Shown: positions 25,151 to 35,326 of the stretch, piece after piece
Numbering within the stretch: the stretch's first letter is position 1
How the letters are laid out: every line of letters begins with the position of its first letter
From: Acheta domesticus
Lineage: Eukaryota > Arthropoda > Insecta > Orthoptera > Gryllidae
DNA length: 64,000 bases
Assembly: GCA_031308135.1 (NCBI GenBank)
Contig: JAHLJT010008756.1
Coordinates: forward strand, 135,486,949 to 135,550,948
Direction: 5' to 3'
Notes under the pieces: generated by a model
Seen by the model: the letters and a program-made list of their open reading frames with translations, nothing else
Told to the model about the DNA's origin: nothing
Database searches by the model: none
Program-made: the position numbers and the translations under genes

Positions 25151-26470
25151 CTCTTATACCTTGTTTGATAGTACATAAGGAGTAAATATTGCTACTCCGG
25201 TTGATTGAATTTCAGGAATAATAAAACCCACATTTTCACCTACATATTAAGACTTACGAAAACGAATAGTAGTCGCAGTGTTGCTATGACTGAAATAGCT
25301 CATATTTTTACTGTCACAAACCATTAAATTGATAGTTTCAGTTGATTATGTGCAGGTAGTGACAAATGTAAAACAGGACTGCCTTTGATAATATTTTGAT
25401 AATTTTCCTATTGTGTAGTATGTTAATATTCTAGACTACAGAATATGCAAGAATTGCCCAGGTTTTTTGGACGTATTACAAAAATTAGTAACACTTCGTA
25501 TTGATTATACCATATATCTGATTCCAATAACTATGTTCATAGGCTGAAGCAAATGTATATTGATTTTTTTTGTTTTTGGTTCGTACGACTGTGCACAATG
25601 TACGACTGTGCACATAAGTGGAGAAATTAGTTGATTTACATACATATTTTTTCTTAATAATTTTAATAATTTGAAGCGCTGTGAGCTGTAACAAGATGTA
25701 TGTATTTGGCTTTTCGGTCGATTGCATTGACTTTGCCGGCAATCTAACGGTGTCCCCCATTCCTGGGTCTACTTTAATTCCCACGCTGCAGGGGTAAGAG
25801 ACACATCTGACGAACATGAAGTATTTTCTTCTCCGTAACTAGCAAAATCCGTTGCCTGAGCTTTTCTTCGGCACACTGTCACAGAAACTGAGACGATTTG
25901 TAACAAGATAACTGGTTTATGGGTAATGTACAATTGGCATGCCAATTGTTTGCATAGAAGGCGTTATCATTTCCAGCTTTTTTCTTTATTACATTAGGAA
26001 CTGTCAGCGACTTAGCTATCATCAAAAGATCATCTATGTGTAAGCAAGAAATTCGACGACGAAGAAAAGTAATCAGATAGTCAACAGTAACACTACAACT
26101 AGTCATTAACGAACATTTCTCGTTTTTAGTCAAAGAGTGGCTTCTCTTGTTACTTTCCGAAATCCATCTTATACGTTGTCAATATCTTTAAAGTAAGGCG
26201 ATAAGCCACTTAGAGTGTCCTGGTGTAACGCTTCTTATTGCCTCAAGCACATCATTTATTAACTGCACCCAAGAAAGTAGAAAATGTAGAATCACAAGTA
26301 ATTTCTTTTTTTTTACACCATTCATTTTCACAATCCCTTTCTATACTTCCGTAGATTCGATCATCGGAAATCAAATATCCCGGCGGCAAATAAATCGAAT
26401 AACAAAGCGGTAATTGAAAGGAGGAAATACATTTAACTCGACGATGAGCGCTGCGCATAAAATGTTCAGT
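25151..26470. other. No gene recognised
   Basis: AT-rich; minus-strand frames at 25485-25817 and 25879-26133 lack recognisable domains and splice context. A repeated phrase (GTACGACTGTGCACA) occurs twice at 25585-25613. Confidence 0.4.
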
Positions 26471-26687
26471 GCGTCGTGAAACATTAATCCCGGCGGCGGC
26501 GGGCGGTGGCGAGGGGGGCGGCGGGGGAGGGGGCGGCGGCGGTCAATACGGGCGTGCCCCGCGAGGAGGCGTGCGCCGAGGGAGCACGCGGGACCTCCAG
26601 GCCGCGGTCTGGGTCTGGGCCTGGGCCTGGCAGCGCGCCACGCCCACGTCCCCCCTCTCCCCACCCCCAGGGCGCACGACGCGCCGA
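26471..26687. other. GC-rich patch with (GGC)n and CTGGGC repeats
   Basis: G/C-rich simple sequence (GGCGGCGG, GGGGGCGG) followed by tandem TGGGTC/TGGGCC units at about 26608-26630. It could be a second small CpG island. Reading frames in both directions are low complexity. It abuts the SINE cluster. Confidence 0.5.
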
Positions 26688-26885
26688 ACCGGGGGAGGTG
26701 GCTCAGGGCATCAGATCGGTCGGGAGCTTAGAGCTCTTCGCGGTTCAGCAAGCCCAGCCTAGGTCGGCGTCGAATCTCACGGTCAGCGGGGGAGGAACAC
26801 CAGCATCTCCAGGCTAAAACACGCCCTTCACTCACGTGGTTAACGACCAAAGAATTTGACGCACCCAGAAACAAGAAATACTCGG
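26688..26885 (+). mobile_element. ~550-bp SINE family, copy A (internally deleted)
   Basis: It starts with the family head (CCGGGGGAGGTGGCTCAG) but jumps after about 30 bp to the 3' half (GGTCGGGAGCTTAGAGCT, TAGGTCGGCGTCGAATCTCACGG, AAACACGCCCTTCACT). About 330 bp of the middle are missing relative to copies C, D and F. Confidence 0.7.
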
Positions 26886-26929
26886 TCACCCGCCCAGGAA
26901 AGATACCGTTTTGAAAGGCGAAGGGAACT

Positions 26930-27376
26930 CGGGTCACTGACCGGGAGATCCTAGGGTTACACTCCCGGCGGTGGCAGGACACTAGCTAGGTCGAGTTCAG
27001 TCGCTGTCTGGAGGGCAAATTCTGGCGATCAGCTGCTCTAATCTGTTGTTTTCCGTGGTTTCTCCGATCAACACCAGGCGAATGCCGGAGCAGCACCCTC
27101 ACAAATGGACAACGGACCGCGCTCGATCACTCCTCCCTCTACCTTGTCCTAGCTTTACTTCTTAATTACGTACAATTACACTCATGCACTACACAACCAC
27201 ACTTACCGAGAGACCAGTCGGGAGCTTAGAGCTGGTCCGGGCCGGGGCGGTGCCCCGCTGGTGGGAGATAACTGGTTGGTGAAAATACCCGCAAGTCGGC
27301 GTAGGTCGGCGTCCGGCCTCACCAGCCAGCTTCCGCGATAAAAAGCAGTTGACGCGCCCGGACTCACTAATCAATC
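26930..27376 (+). mobile_element. ~550-bp SINE family, copy B (5'-incomplete)
   Basis: Begins within the tRNA-like head (TGACCGGGAGATCCTAGG) and continues through the conserved body (TTCAGTCGCTGTCTGGAG, CACCAGGCGAATGCCGGAGC, GGTGCCCCGCTGGTGGGAG, TTGACGCGCCCGG) to a TCAATCAACAA tail. Copy C is inserted directly behind its tail. Confidence 0.8.
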
Positions 27377-27388
27377 AACAATGCAGCA

Positions 27389-27937
27389 CCGGCAGAGATG
27401 GCTCGGTGCATCAACCTGCTGTCACTGCAGTCCCTCTGGCCGAGAGGTTCTAGGGTTAGTTTCCCGACAGTGGCAGGATTTTCGACAGTAGCTTGTCAGC
27501 TAGGTTGAGTTCAGTCGCTGTCTGGAGGAGAATTCTAATCGTTGGCTGCTCTGATCGGTGGCTTTCCGTAGTTTCTCCCATCAACACCAGGCGAATGCCG
27601 GAGCAGTACACAAACAAACGGGCCAAAAACCGCGCGCGATCTTTCCTACCTCTTCCTTGTCCTATCCGTACCCCTTACACACACTCTTACACTAACATGC
27701 AATACACTACCACACATGACGGGAGGCCGATCGGGCGCTTAGAGCTTGTCCCGGCAGTGGCGGTGCCCCCGCTGGTGGGAGATACCTGGTTGAGGGTAAA
27801 ACCACGTAGTCGACGGTAGGTCTCGCCATCCAGCGGGGAAAAGATTACAGCCATCTCCAGATGAAATAACACGCACTGCACTTACGGGACTAATGGCCTC
27901 TGCAGTTGACGCGCCCGGTATCACGAACAATCAATCA
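27389..27937 (+). mobile_element. ~550-bp SINE family, copy C (full length)
   Basis: Full-length copy flanked by AACAATGCAGCA (27377-27388) and AACAACGCAGCA (27938-27949), a 12-bp target duplication with one mismatch. The head has an A-box-like GATGGCTCGGTGCATC and a B-box-like segment around GGTTCTAGGGTTAG, consistent with tRNA ancestry. It ends GCGCGCCCGG followed by an AATCAATCAA tail. The duplication overlaps the tail of copy B, so C inserted after B. Confidence 0.85.
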
Positions 27938-28193
27938 AACAACGCAGCAAGCGGCGTCACCACCACGGGCGGTTCTCCCTGCTCGGCCGCTGTTCCTCCT
28001 CCACCCGCACCCCGCCGCTGCCGCTCTCCTTCGCTCATTCATTACTGCCTCGCGTCAGCTTCTATTGTCACTAGCCCCGTGCATGTGGTGCAGTGGAGGG
28101 TTGGCGGTATTTCGCTCCCGCTGGAACGTGTCATAATGGCGGAAACCTACACCACGGATTGCTTCCCCCTCCAAGTATCCCCGACATGTGTTT

Positions 28194-28763
28194 TACCGGG
28201 GGAGGTGGCTCAGTGCATCAACCTATGTCACTGCAGTCCCTCTGACCGCGAGATCCTAGGACTCCACCCCCCCCCCACGGCAGCAGGATTTTCGACACTG
28301 GCTTGTCAGCTGGGTCGAATTCAGTCGCTGTCCGAAGGAGAATTCTAGCGGCCGGCTGCTCTGATCGGTAGTTTTCCGTGGTTCATCCGAACACCAGGCG
28401 AATGCAGAAGCAGTACTCTAACAAACAGGTCACGGACCGCGCGTGATATTTCCTACCTCTTCCTTGACCTATCCTCTCCTCTTACAGACACACACACACA
28501 CACTAACATGTACTACACTACCACACATGCCGGGGGACTGGTCGGGAGCTTACAGCTTATCCCGGTTGTGGCGGTGCCCCGCTGGTGGGAGATTCCTGGT
28601 TAAGGGGAAAACCCCGCTAGACGACGGTAGGTCGGCGTCAGATCTCGCCATCCAGCGGGGAAAAGATCATCGCCACCTCCCGAGAAAAACACGCACTACA
28701 CTTACGGGACTAATGACCTAAGTAGTTGGCGCGCCCGGAAAAACGAATCAATCAATCAACCGT
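28194..28763 (+). mobile_element. ~550-bp SINE family, copy D (full length)
   Basis: Bounded by the 9-bp duplication CATGTGTTT (28185-28193 and 28764-28772). It begins ACCGGGGGAGGTGGCTCAGTG and ends GGCGCGCCCGG then an AATCAATCAATCAA tail. It includes an internal (AC)n at about 28489-28502. Short frames through it are not genes. Confidence 0.9.
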
Positions 28764-28779
28764 CATGTGTTTAGTTGTG

Positions 28780-29060
28780 GGCATGTAAATGGAAGGTGTG
28801 CGTGTGGGTAGGGGAGAGGAAGGAACAAGGATGAGCAAAGAAGGTCGCGCGCGGTTCGTGGCCCGTTTGTCAAGAAACTACTCGGGCATTCGTTTGGTAA
28901 TGATCTCGACACTACCGATCAGCGCAGCCGGCCGCTAGAATTCTCCACCAGACGGTTTGACCTGGCTAGAGTAGCAAATCAGCCATCGCCGGGACTAGAA
29001 CCTTCTGGTCCGAGTCGCTGCAGAGATAGCGTCAATGCTGGCTCCGACCTAGTCAACCCG
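28780..29060 (-). mobile_element. ~550-bp SINE family, copy E (partial, reversed)
   Basis: Reverse-complement match to the first half of the family: the tRNA-like head near 28990-29055 (degraded), then GCCGGCCGCTAGAATTCTCC at 28927-28946, then the region with GGCATTCG and GCGCGCGGTTCGTGGCCCG. The 3' half is absent. Confidence 0.75.
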
Positions 29061-29139
29061 TAAATGAGAATAATAAATTTACGAAACAGTAAATATGATA
29101 TCAGTTAATACTTAAGAGTGCAATATATTGATTCCATAC

Positions 29140-29260
29140 CTTCGCAGATCTGGATAAGAGAAGGTCCTGGGATCAAATCAGAAGTATAACAACAGAAGCA
29201 TAACAGCATCTGAATAACAGAAGGTCTTGGGTTCAAATCCAGTGAGAACACATATTTGCA
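29140..29260 (+). repeat. Tandem tRNA-like B-box fragments
   Basis: ATCTGGATAAGAGAAGGTCCTGGGATCAAATC at about 29148 is repeated as the diverged ATCTGAATAACAGAAGGTC then GGGTTCAAATCC at about 29211. The second carries a good B-box. Probably two pieces of a tRNA-derived SINE; no intact cloverleaf. Confidence 0.4.
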
Positions 29261-29578
29261 CATCCTAACAAACTATTTTCATAATTATTTAACTCATTTC
29301 TCATCATATTCCTCTTTTTCTCTTTTTTACTAGTTATATTACTTTTGATCTTCTTGGACATGCTTTTTCATATCTTTTCTCTGACTGTATTTTCCATCAA
29401 ACGTAGCTTTCTATCATTATTAGTTGCAATTTGTTGAATATGATACTCCCAAGGCACATAATAAATCCCGAAGCCTTCGGATATCCCAAGGGAATCAATG
29501 TCGCCTTCTAGGAAGGGTGCAATCAGTGAGACAGAGCTTTTTAGTGATAGACTAACTTGCAGACTTCTTCAGGGAATT
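29261..29578. other. No gene recognised
   Basis: AT-rich sequence between SINE fragments and the ATT array. A small hairpin (GAAGCCTTCGG) sits at 29471. Nothing coding. Confidence 0.4.
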
Positions 29579-29580
29579 TA

Positions 29581-29626
<46 letters not shown>
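29579..29626. repeat. (ATT)n microsatellite, array site 1
   Basis: About 16 uninterrupted ATT triplets abutting the 3' end of the first retroelement fragment. Confidence 0.95.
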
Positions 29627-29984
29627 TCACAGTTCTGTCTCTGGATAAAATCTCAGGAGTGAGGTAACCGTACGGGCTCGTGCCGAGTAACGGCCCTTTT
29701 GGATGTCGAAACAGGATTACATGTATTAGGCATGAGTAATACTATTATTGAGGAACTTTCTGACTAATGCGCAAGTTTTGAGGATGACAACTTTCTGTAA
29801 TTCCATATACAATATATTTGGCATTTTCAACTGTTGTAGGCTGTTTCGCAAAGTTGTTGGGATGACACCAGTTGTGGACACAGTGATGGGTATTGTGTAA
29901 ACTTTCTCCATTTTGCACTGTTCTTTTATTTCTGTTGCTAAATCAGTGTATTTGGACACCTTTTCTGTGTGGGAGGACTGAAGG
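29627..29984 (-). mobile_element. 3' fragment of a second R4/Dong-like LINE lineage
   Basis: On the minus strand, 29726-29959 encodes a C-terminal piece with the layout of the family next door but a different sequence: SKYTDL-TEIKEQ-KMEKVYTIPI-VSTTGVIP aligns with YKSLEIEISRMWGVKAQVVPIVIGALGFVP of the full copy. It is followed by LQKVVILKTCALVRKFL in place of WEVQEIALFGTAHILRKVL. The rest of the element is missing, consistent with 5' truncation during insertion. It has ATT arrays on both sides and so sits in the same microsatellite as its neighbours. Confidence 0.75.
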
Positions 29985-30000
29985 TTATTATTATTATTAT
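29985..30000. repeat. (ATT)n microsatellite, array site 2
   Basis: Five ATT triplets between the 3' fragment and the next retroelement copy. Confidence 0.9.
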
Positions 30001-31728
30001 TTTTCCATTACATCACGACTAAAGATGTTATGAGTCGGCTGAAAATAAAATCTACTCCAGGTTGCAACCAGCTACCTAAGGAGTAGATCCGGTGATTATC
30101 AGTGCCTCTACAATACTTTACGCAAAATGTGGGCTGTTCCAAATAAAGCAATTTCTTGCACTTCCCAGTCTTTTGAATTACCAGGGAGTTTAGACAAGTT
30201 CTTACTCAAATTTTTCGGAACAAATCCCAAAGCTCCGATAAATATCGGTACGACCTGTGCTTTTACGCCCCACATTCGGCTGATCTCGATTTCCAAACTC
30301 TTGTATTTAAGATGTTCTCTGCCTCCTTGGTAACGACGTTTTGATCGCAAGGTACAGCAACATCGACAAGTAAACACGATTTTTTCTCAAAATTCCGAAT
30401 AACAATATCCGGTTTCTTTGCCGCTATCATGCGATCAGTTTGAATTTGTTGGTCGTACAATATCGTATACAATCCAACAGACGTCTCCGGTTTTGGTAAG
30501 TGTTCGTACCACTTGGGGCATGTGTTTGGAACTTCGAGGGCGGTACAGATCTGCCAGTGGAGGTAGCTACACACCCTGTCATGTCTTTTCAGGTATTCGG
30601 TCTTTGCTAGGATTGGACAAGCTGAGACAATATGATCAATGGTTTCTACTTGCTCCTGGCAAATGCGACATTTATCATCTTGGGAAATTTTGAGAACCGC
30701 ATCATCATAATGTCGTGTTCTCAACGCCTGATCTTGGGCAGCTATTACAAGTGCTTCCGATTCTGGCTTCATTCTTCCCCTTTTAAGCCACATAAATGAT
30801 TGATCTTTATTGATCTGCACCTTGTCCATTCTTTTTAGGTATTGTCCGTGGAGTGGTTTGTCTCTCCTCGATTTCTTTAACATTTTTTGTGTCTCACATT
30901 TCATGTTTAGCAGCATCAGAAATTCAGTGTCTGTGTTATTCGACGTGTCGTGCCTAGTTTTCTTCGCAATGCTTCTTGCTACACTAACAATGCCTCTGTT
31001 TCCCATTCTTCGGTCAGATTTCATGACCTGCCTCATTAGAGGGTCATCTTGATGGCTGACTACATACATACTTCCCCAACCCGACTATTGCGTTGTGCCA
31101 GGAGGCCTCAATTTGTCTGAGGCCTCTTCCTCCTTCTTACCTGACACATAAAGTCTATGTACATCAGCTCGAGGGTGGCAAACATGATGCATTGTTAGCA
31201 GTTTTCTGGTTTTTCGATCCATGGTGCGAATTTCTTGCTCAGTCCAGTGCACTAGTCCAAAACTGTATTCGGCTACAGGTACCGCCAAACTACCTATTGC
31301 AGATATTTTATTCCTGGAATTCACAGCGGACTGCAGGACCAGTCTCACTCTCCTATAATACTCCCTACGAATTCTCTCTTTCATTCTGTCGTTTGAGATG
31401 GTTTCACATTCTTCAATGCCCAGATATTTGTAAGTTTTACCTGGCTCCAGATCTTGAATCACAGTGTGCGTATCAATTTCAATGTTCTCAGACGTTGTGA
31501 GTTTCCCTCTTTTTAAATTGATTTTTGCACACTTGTCAAGACCAAACTTCATGCAGATGTCATTGCGAAAGTCATTCACGACAGACAGCATTTGGGAGAG
31601 AATCGCTTCATTCTTAGCAAACACTTTCAGATCATCCATGTAAAACAAATGTGATACTGGCCTTTCATCACCATGGAGCTTAAAACCGAAGTCAGCTTGC
31701 GACAACTGTCTCGATAGTGGGATCGCGA
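30001..31728 (-). mobile_element. 5'-truncated R4/Dong-like LINE copy
   Basis: Near-identical to 31741-33470 of the adjacent full copy. It starts within the RT domain just upstream of the YMDD box and runs to the common 3' end (AATGGAAAAA then TAA repeats on its own strand). Coding pieces 31085-31705 and 30263-31069 (minus) are broken by a one-base loss near 31128 and a four-base duplication (TATG) near 31065 that together restore frame. A further frameshift lies near 30320, after which 30108-30377 continues the C-terminus. The CCHC-type knuckle and the KPDI endonuclease motif are still readable. No complete protein can be made. Confidence 0.9.
30263..31705 (-). pseudogene. Broken RT/endonuclease ORF of truncated LINE copy
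   Basis: Remaining reading frame of the truncated element. The first piece carries the YMDD catalytic box of reverse transcriptase near its start and the thumb-side sequence. The second carries the CRIC-HIVSACP zinc knuckle and the KPDIVIR segment of the restriction-like endonuclease. Where comparable, most codons match the neighbouring copy; differences are scattered substitutions and three indels, so divergence is recent. A non-functional copy. Confidence 0.85.
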
Positions 31729-31740
31729 TATTATTATTAT
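31729..31740. repeat. (ATT)n microsatellite, array site 3
   Basis: Four ATT triplets are all that separates the truncated copy from the 3' end of the full copy, making a head-to-tail tandem. Confidence 0.9.
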
Positions 31741-31847
31741 TTTTCCATTACATCACGACTAAAGATGTTATAAGTCGGCTGAATATAAAATCTACTCCAG
31801 GTTGCAACCAGCTACCTAAGGAGTAGATCTAGGGACTATCGGTGCCT

Positions 31848-33704
31848 CTACAGTACTTTGCGCAAAATGTGGGCTGTTCCAAATAAAGCTATTTCTTGCA
31901 CCTCCCAGTCCTTTGAATTACCTGGGAGTTTAGACAAGTTCTTACTCAAATTTTGCGGAACAAATCCCAGAGCTCCGATAACTATCGGGACGACCTGTGC
32001 TTTTACGCCCCACATTCGGCTGATCTCGATTTCCAAACTCTTGTATTTAAGACGTTTCTCTGCCTCCTTGGTAACGACGTTTTGATCGCAAGGTACAGCA
32101 ACATCGACAAGTAAACATGATTTTTTCTCCATATCCCGGATGACTATATCCGGTTTGTTTGCTGCTATCGTGCGATCAGTTTGAATTTGTTGGTCGTACA
32201 ATATCGTACACAATCCAACAGACGTCACCGGTTTCGGTGAGTGTTCGTACCACTTGGGGCATGTGTTTGGAACTTCGAGGGCGGTACAGATCTGCCAGTG
32301 GAGGTAGCTACACACCCTGTCGTGTCTTTTCAAATATTCGGTCTTTGCTAGAATTGGACAAGCTGAGACAATATGATCAATGGTTTCTACGTGTTCCTGA
32401 CAAATGCGGCATTTATCATCTTGGGAAATTTTGAGAACCGCTTTATCATAATGTCGTGTTCTCAAGGCCTGATCTTGGGCAGCTATTACAAGTGCTTCCG
32501 ATTCTGGCTTCATTCTTCCCCTTTTAAGCCACATAAATGATTGATCTTTATTGATCTGCACCTTGTCCATTCTTTTTAGGTATTGTCCGTGGAGTGGTTT
32601 GTCTCTCCACGATTTCTTTAACATTTTCTGTGTCTCAAATTTCATGTTAAGTAGCATCAGAAGTTCAGTGTCTCTGTCATTCTGGGTGTCTTGCATAGTC
32701 TTGTTCGCAATGCTTCTTGCTACACTTACAATGCCTCTGTTTCCCATTCTTCGGTCAGATTTCATGACCTGCCTCATTAGTGGGTCATCTTGATGGCTGA
32801 CTACATACTTTCCCATCCCGGTTATTGCATTGTGCCAGGAGGCTTCAATTTGTCTCAGGCCTCTTCCTCCTTCCTTACGTGAAACATAAAGTCTATGTAC
32901 ATCAGCTCGGGGGTGGGCGACATGATGCATTGTAAGCAGTTTTCTGGTTTTTCGATCCATGATGCGAATTTCCTGTTCAGTCCAGTCTACTAGTCCGAAA
33001 CTGTATTCGGCTACAGGCACCGCCAAACTACCTATTGCTGATATTTTATTCCTTGAGTTCAGAGCGGACTGCAGGACAAGTCTCACTCGTCTATAATACT
33101 CCCTGCGAATTCTCTCTTTCATTGTGTCGTTCGAGATGGTCTCACATTCTTCAATGCCCAGATATTTGTAAGTTTTACCTGGCTCAAGATCTTGAATCAC
33201 AGTGTGTCTATCAACTTCAATGTTCTCTGACGTTGTCATTTTGCCTCTTTTTAAGTTGACTTTTGCACACTTGTCAAGACCAAACTTCATGCAGATGTCA
33301 TTGCTAAATTCATTGATGACAGACAGCATTTGGGAGAGAATCGCTTCATTCTTAGCAAACACTTTAAGATCATCCATGTAAAATAAATGTGATACAGGCC
33401 TTTCATCACCATGGAGCTTGTAACCAAAGTCAGTGTGCGACAGCTGTCTTGATAGAGGAATCAAACTAATGCAAAACAACAGAGGGGATAGTGAATCTCC
33501 TTGAAAAATTCCCCTGTTAATCTGAATACTTCTGGTTTCTACTACTCCCTTTCCGCTGTAGATTAGTAACCTGGTGCTCCACGACTTCATACTAGCCTTG
33601 CAAAACTCAACAAGTCTAGGATGAAATCGATAGATCTCCAGGGTCTTCAAAATCCAATCGTGTGGTACACTGTCAAAGGCTTTCTGGTAGTCAATCCAAG
33701 CCAT
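31848..33704 (-). CDS. R4/Dong-like LINE ORF, C-terminal part (RT and endonuclease)
   Basis: 618 codons in the frame one base off from the preceding piece; it continues directly once the frameshift is allowed for. RT motif A is AWIDYQKAFDSVP (2-14, catalytic Asp5), motif B GIFQGDSLSPLL (65-76) and motif C YMDD (109-112); all catalytic aspartates are present. The thumb and linker run to about 420. A zinc knuckle has Cys432, Cys435, His444 and Cys449. The restriction-like endonuclease has KPDIVIR (517-523), LLVDVAVP with Asp534 (531-538) and KYKSLEIE (553-560). ATG at 33704 is an internal Met, not the true start. Apart from the one-base lesion the protein looks competent, so the copy is young. 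Confidence 0.88.
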   Translation of the reverse strand: MAWIDYQKAFDSVPHDWILKTLEIYRFHPRLVEFCKASMKSWSTRLLIYSGKGVVETRSIQINRGIFQGDSLSPLLFCISLIPLSRQLSHTDFGYKLHGDERPVSHLFYMDDLKVFAKNEAILSQMLSVINEFSNDICMKFGLDKCAKVNLKRGKMTTSENIEVDRHTVIQDLEPGKTYKYLGIEECETISNDTMKERIRREYYRRVRLVLQSALNSRNKISAIGSLAVPVAEYSFGLVDWTEQEIRIMDRKTRKLLTMHHVAHPRADVHRLYVSRKEGGRGLRQIEASWHNAITGMGKYVVSHQDDPLMRQVMKSDRRMGNRGIVSVARSIANKTMQDTQNDRDTELLMLLNMKFETQKMLKKSWRDKPLHGQYLKRMDKVQINKDQSFMWLKRGRMKPESEALVIAAQDQALRTRHYDKAVLKISQDDKCRICQEHVETIDHIVSACPILAKTEYLKRHDRVCSYLHWQICTALEVPNTCPKWYEHSPKPVTSVGLCTILYDQQIQTDRTIAANKPDIVIRDMEKKSCLLVDVAVPCDQNVVTKEAEKRLKYKSLEIEISRMWGVKAQVVPIVIGALGFVPQNLSKNLSKLPGNSKDWEVQEIALFGTAHILRKVL

Positions 33705-33706
33705 GC

Positions 33707-35326
33707 TTAAATTACGTTTTCGTTCTTTACATCATTCAAAATTATTTTATTCAGAAGCAAGATTTCCTTACAGCCATAGGAACCTTTACGACATCCTCTC
33801 TGTTCAATTGGCAACAGATGGTTCTTCTCTAGGTGCCTATACATTTTGTCAGCAATGGCTGCAGTTATAAGTTTGTACATTACTGGCAGGCAAGTAATTG
33901 GCCTGTAGTTCTTCGCCAAAGAGCTGTCTCCTCCTTTGGGTAGCAAATACGTGATGCCGCGAGTGAGCCATTCGGGGAGTTCGTTAGGGTTTTCTAAAAT
34001 TTTATTAACAGCCTTTGCAAGATGAGAATGTATTGCTGTTAATTTCTTAATCCAATAAATCTGGATCTTATCAACCCCAGGGGATTTCCAGTTTCCCATA
34101 TTCTTAATTGTTTGGCATAGGTCCTCTTTCGAGAATTCTTGAACATGTTCCACTGTTTCCACGAGTCCATTGGCAGCATCAACTTCAGATTGGAGCCACG
34201 ATGCGTCTTTGTTGTACGATCTGGTTTCCTCCCAGATTCCTGACCAAAATGTTTCGACGTCATCTTTTGAAGGAGGGGCAGCATTGCCGTTCGGTTTTTG
34301 AGTCAGACTGCGATAGAATCTCTTCGCGTCTGTTTCAAACAACCGGTTCTGTACACGGAAATCGATTCTACGTTTGTATCGTCTTATTCGTTGAGCCCAT
34401 GCTTGGATTTTTTCTTTTAGCTTTTCAGCTACCATTAGCCTTGTTGTGTCATTGTCAATTAGGAATTTTTGTTCAACATGGAGTATTTTTTGTTGAACTT
34501 TATACGTGTGGTTTGACTTAGAAGATGCCTCGGCTAGGAGTGATATTTCACGCCGTGTGTCGGCTATCCGCTTCATAATTCTTTTCATCCATGGAGGTAC
34601 GGAGCTTTTTACTCTGTCTGGCTGTCGGCCATCGGTGTTCTTGGCTGGCCCCAAGATTATCTGAGATACTAGATATCCAGTTGCATACACGATGTGATTG
34701 ATTTCAGTAATATCTAGATCTCTACTTGAGGCCTGTACAACCTCATTTAAGACAGAATTCGCTGTTTCTATCACTCTCTTAGCTTTAGCATTTTCGTAAA
34801 TTCTCCTCAACGGTGCACGAGATTCGAATGGAAGTAGACGAACTCGCTCTATCTCGCGTCGGAGGAGGTTCCGCATCATGTCCTTATCGTGTGACTCATG
34901 GCCAGATGAATTTTCACCACTGACGAATGTTTCATTTGGAAGAGATGAACCTTGAAGGGGATCATCGGTTTCAGGGATATTAGATGGTTCTAAATGTTCG
35001 TCATGTGGATGGTTTGATCGATGAACATACTCTGCGTTTCTCTGGATGTCTGCAAGTTGTTCTGATGTGAATTTTCCACTGCTGAGTATGTATCGTCGTT
35101 GACTGGCAAGCTTCTTTGAGTCTAGGGTAGGTCTCATATCTGGGTTCCGCTCTCTCCATATCTTAAAAACTTCTATTTCTGATCCCCCATTTTTCGCTTT
35201 TGCATAGTAAAAGCACCACATCACCTCCATTAATTCATCCCGGGTCCATCTCTGACGATGGCTTCGAGCTACTGCCGGCTCTGGGTCCCTGGGACTAACA
35301 TCCGTGGGATAGCCAGATGTCGACAA
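33707..35326 (-). CDS. R4/Dong-like LINE ORF, N-terminal part (frameshifted)
   Basis: 539 codons. Residues 24-62 (RQRWTRDELMEVMWCFYYAK onward, then IWRER) look like a Trp-containing Myb-type DNA-binding segment, expected to help recognise the target. Residues 300-345 are basic and helical. RT begins about residue 405 (GNWKSPGVDKI), with TYLLPKGG (459-466) and NYRPITCLP (473-481) as the early fingers motifs and QRGCRKGSYGC at 509-519. The frame is open from the element's first bases with no in-frame ATG before residue 33; the start given is a TTG codon. Translation may use a non-AUG start, the Met at residue 33, or an upstream transcript. It stops at 33709-33707 because one A is missing near 33722-33727, just before RT motif A. 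Confidence 0.85.
   Translation of the reverse strand: MSTSGYPTDVSPRDPEPAVARSHRQRWTRDELMEVMWCFYYAKAKNGGSEIEVFKIWRERNPDMRPTLDSKKLASQRRYILSSGKFTSEQLADIQRNAEYVHRSNHPHDEHLEPSNIPETDDPLQGSSLPNETFVSGENSSGHESHDKDMMRNLLRREIERVRLLPFESRAPLRRIYENAKAKRVIETANSVLNEVVQASSRDLDITEINHIVYATGYLVSQIILGPAKNTDGRQPDRVKSSVPPWMKRIMKRIADTRREISLLAEASSKSNHTYKVQQKILHVEQKFLIDNDTTRLMVAEKLKEKIQAWAQRIRRYKRRIDFRVQNRLFETDAKRFYRSLTQKPNGNAAPPSKDDVETFWSGIWEETRSYNKDASWLQSEVDAANGLVETVEHVQEFSKEDLCQTIKNMGNWKSPGVDKIQIYWIKKLTAIHSHLAKAVNKILENPNELPEWLTRGITYLLPKGGDSSLAKNYRPITCLPVMYKLITAAIADKMYRHLEKNHLLPIEQRGCRKGSYGCKEILLLNKIILNDVKNENVI

Noticed and set aside
30127..33259. Plus-strand frames of 68-135 codons across the retroelement array
   Set aside because: They are the antisense of the minus-strand RT/endonuclease coding sequence and repeat at the same offset in both copies.
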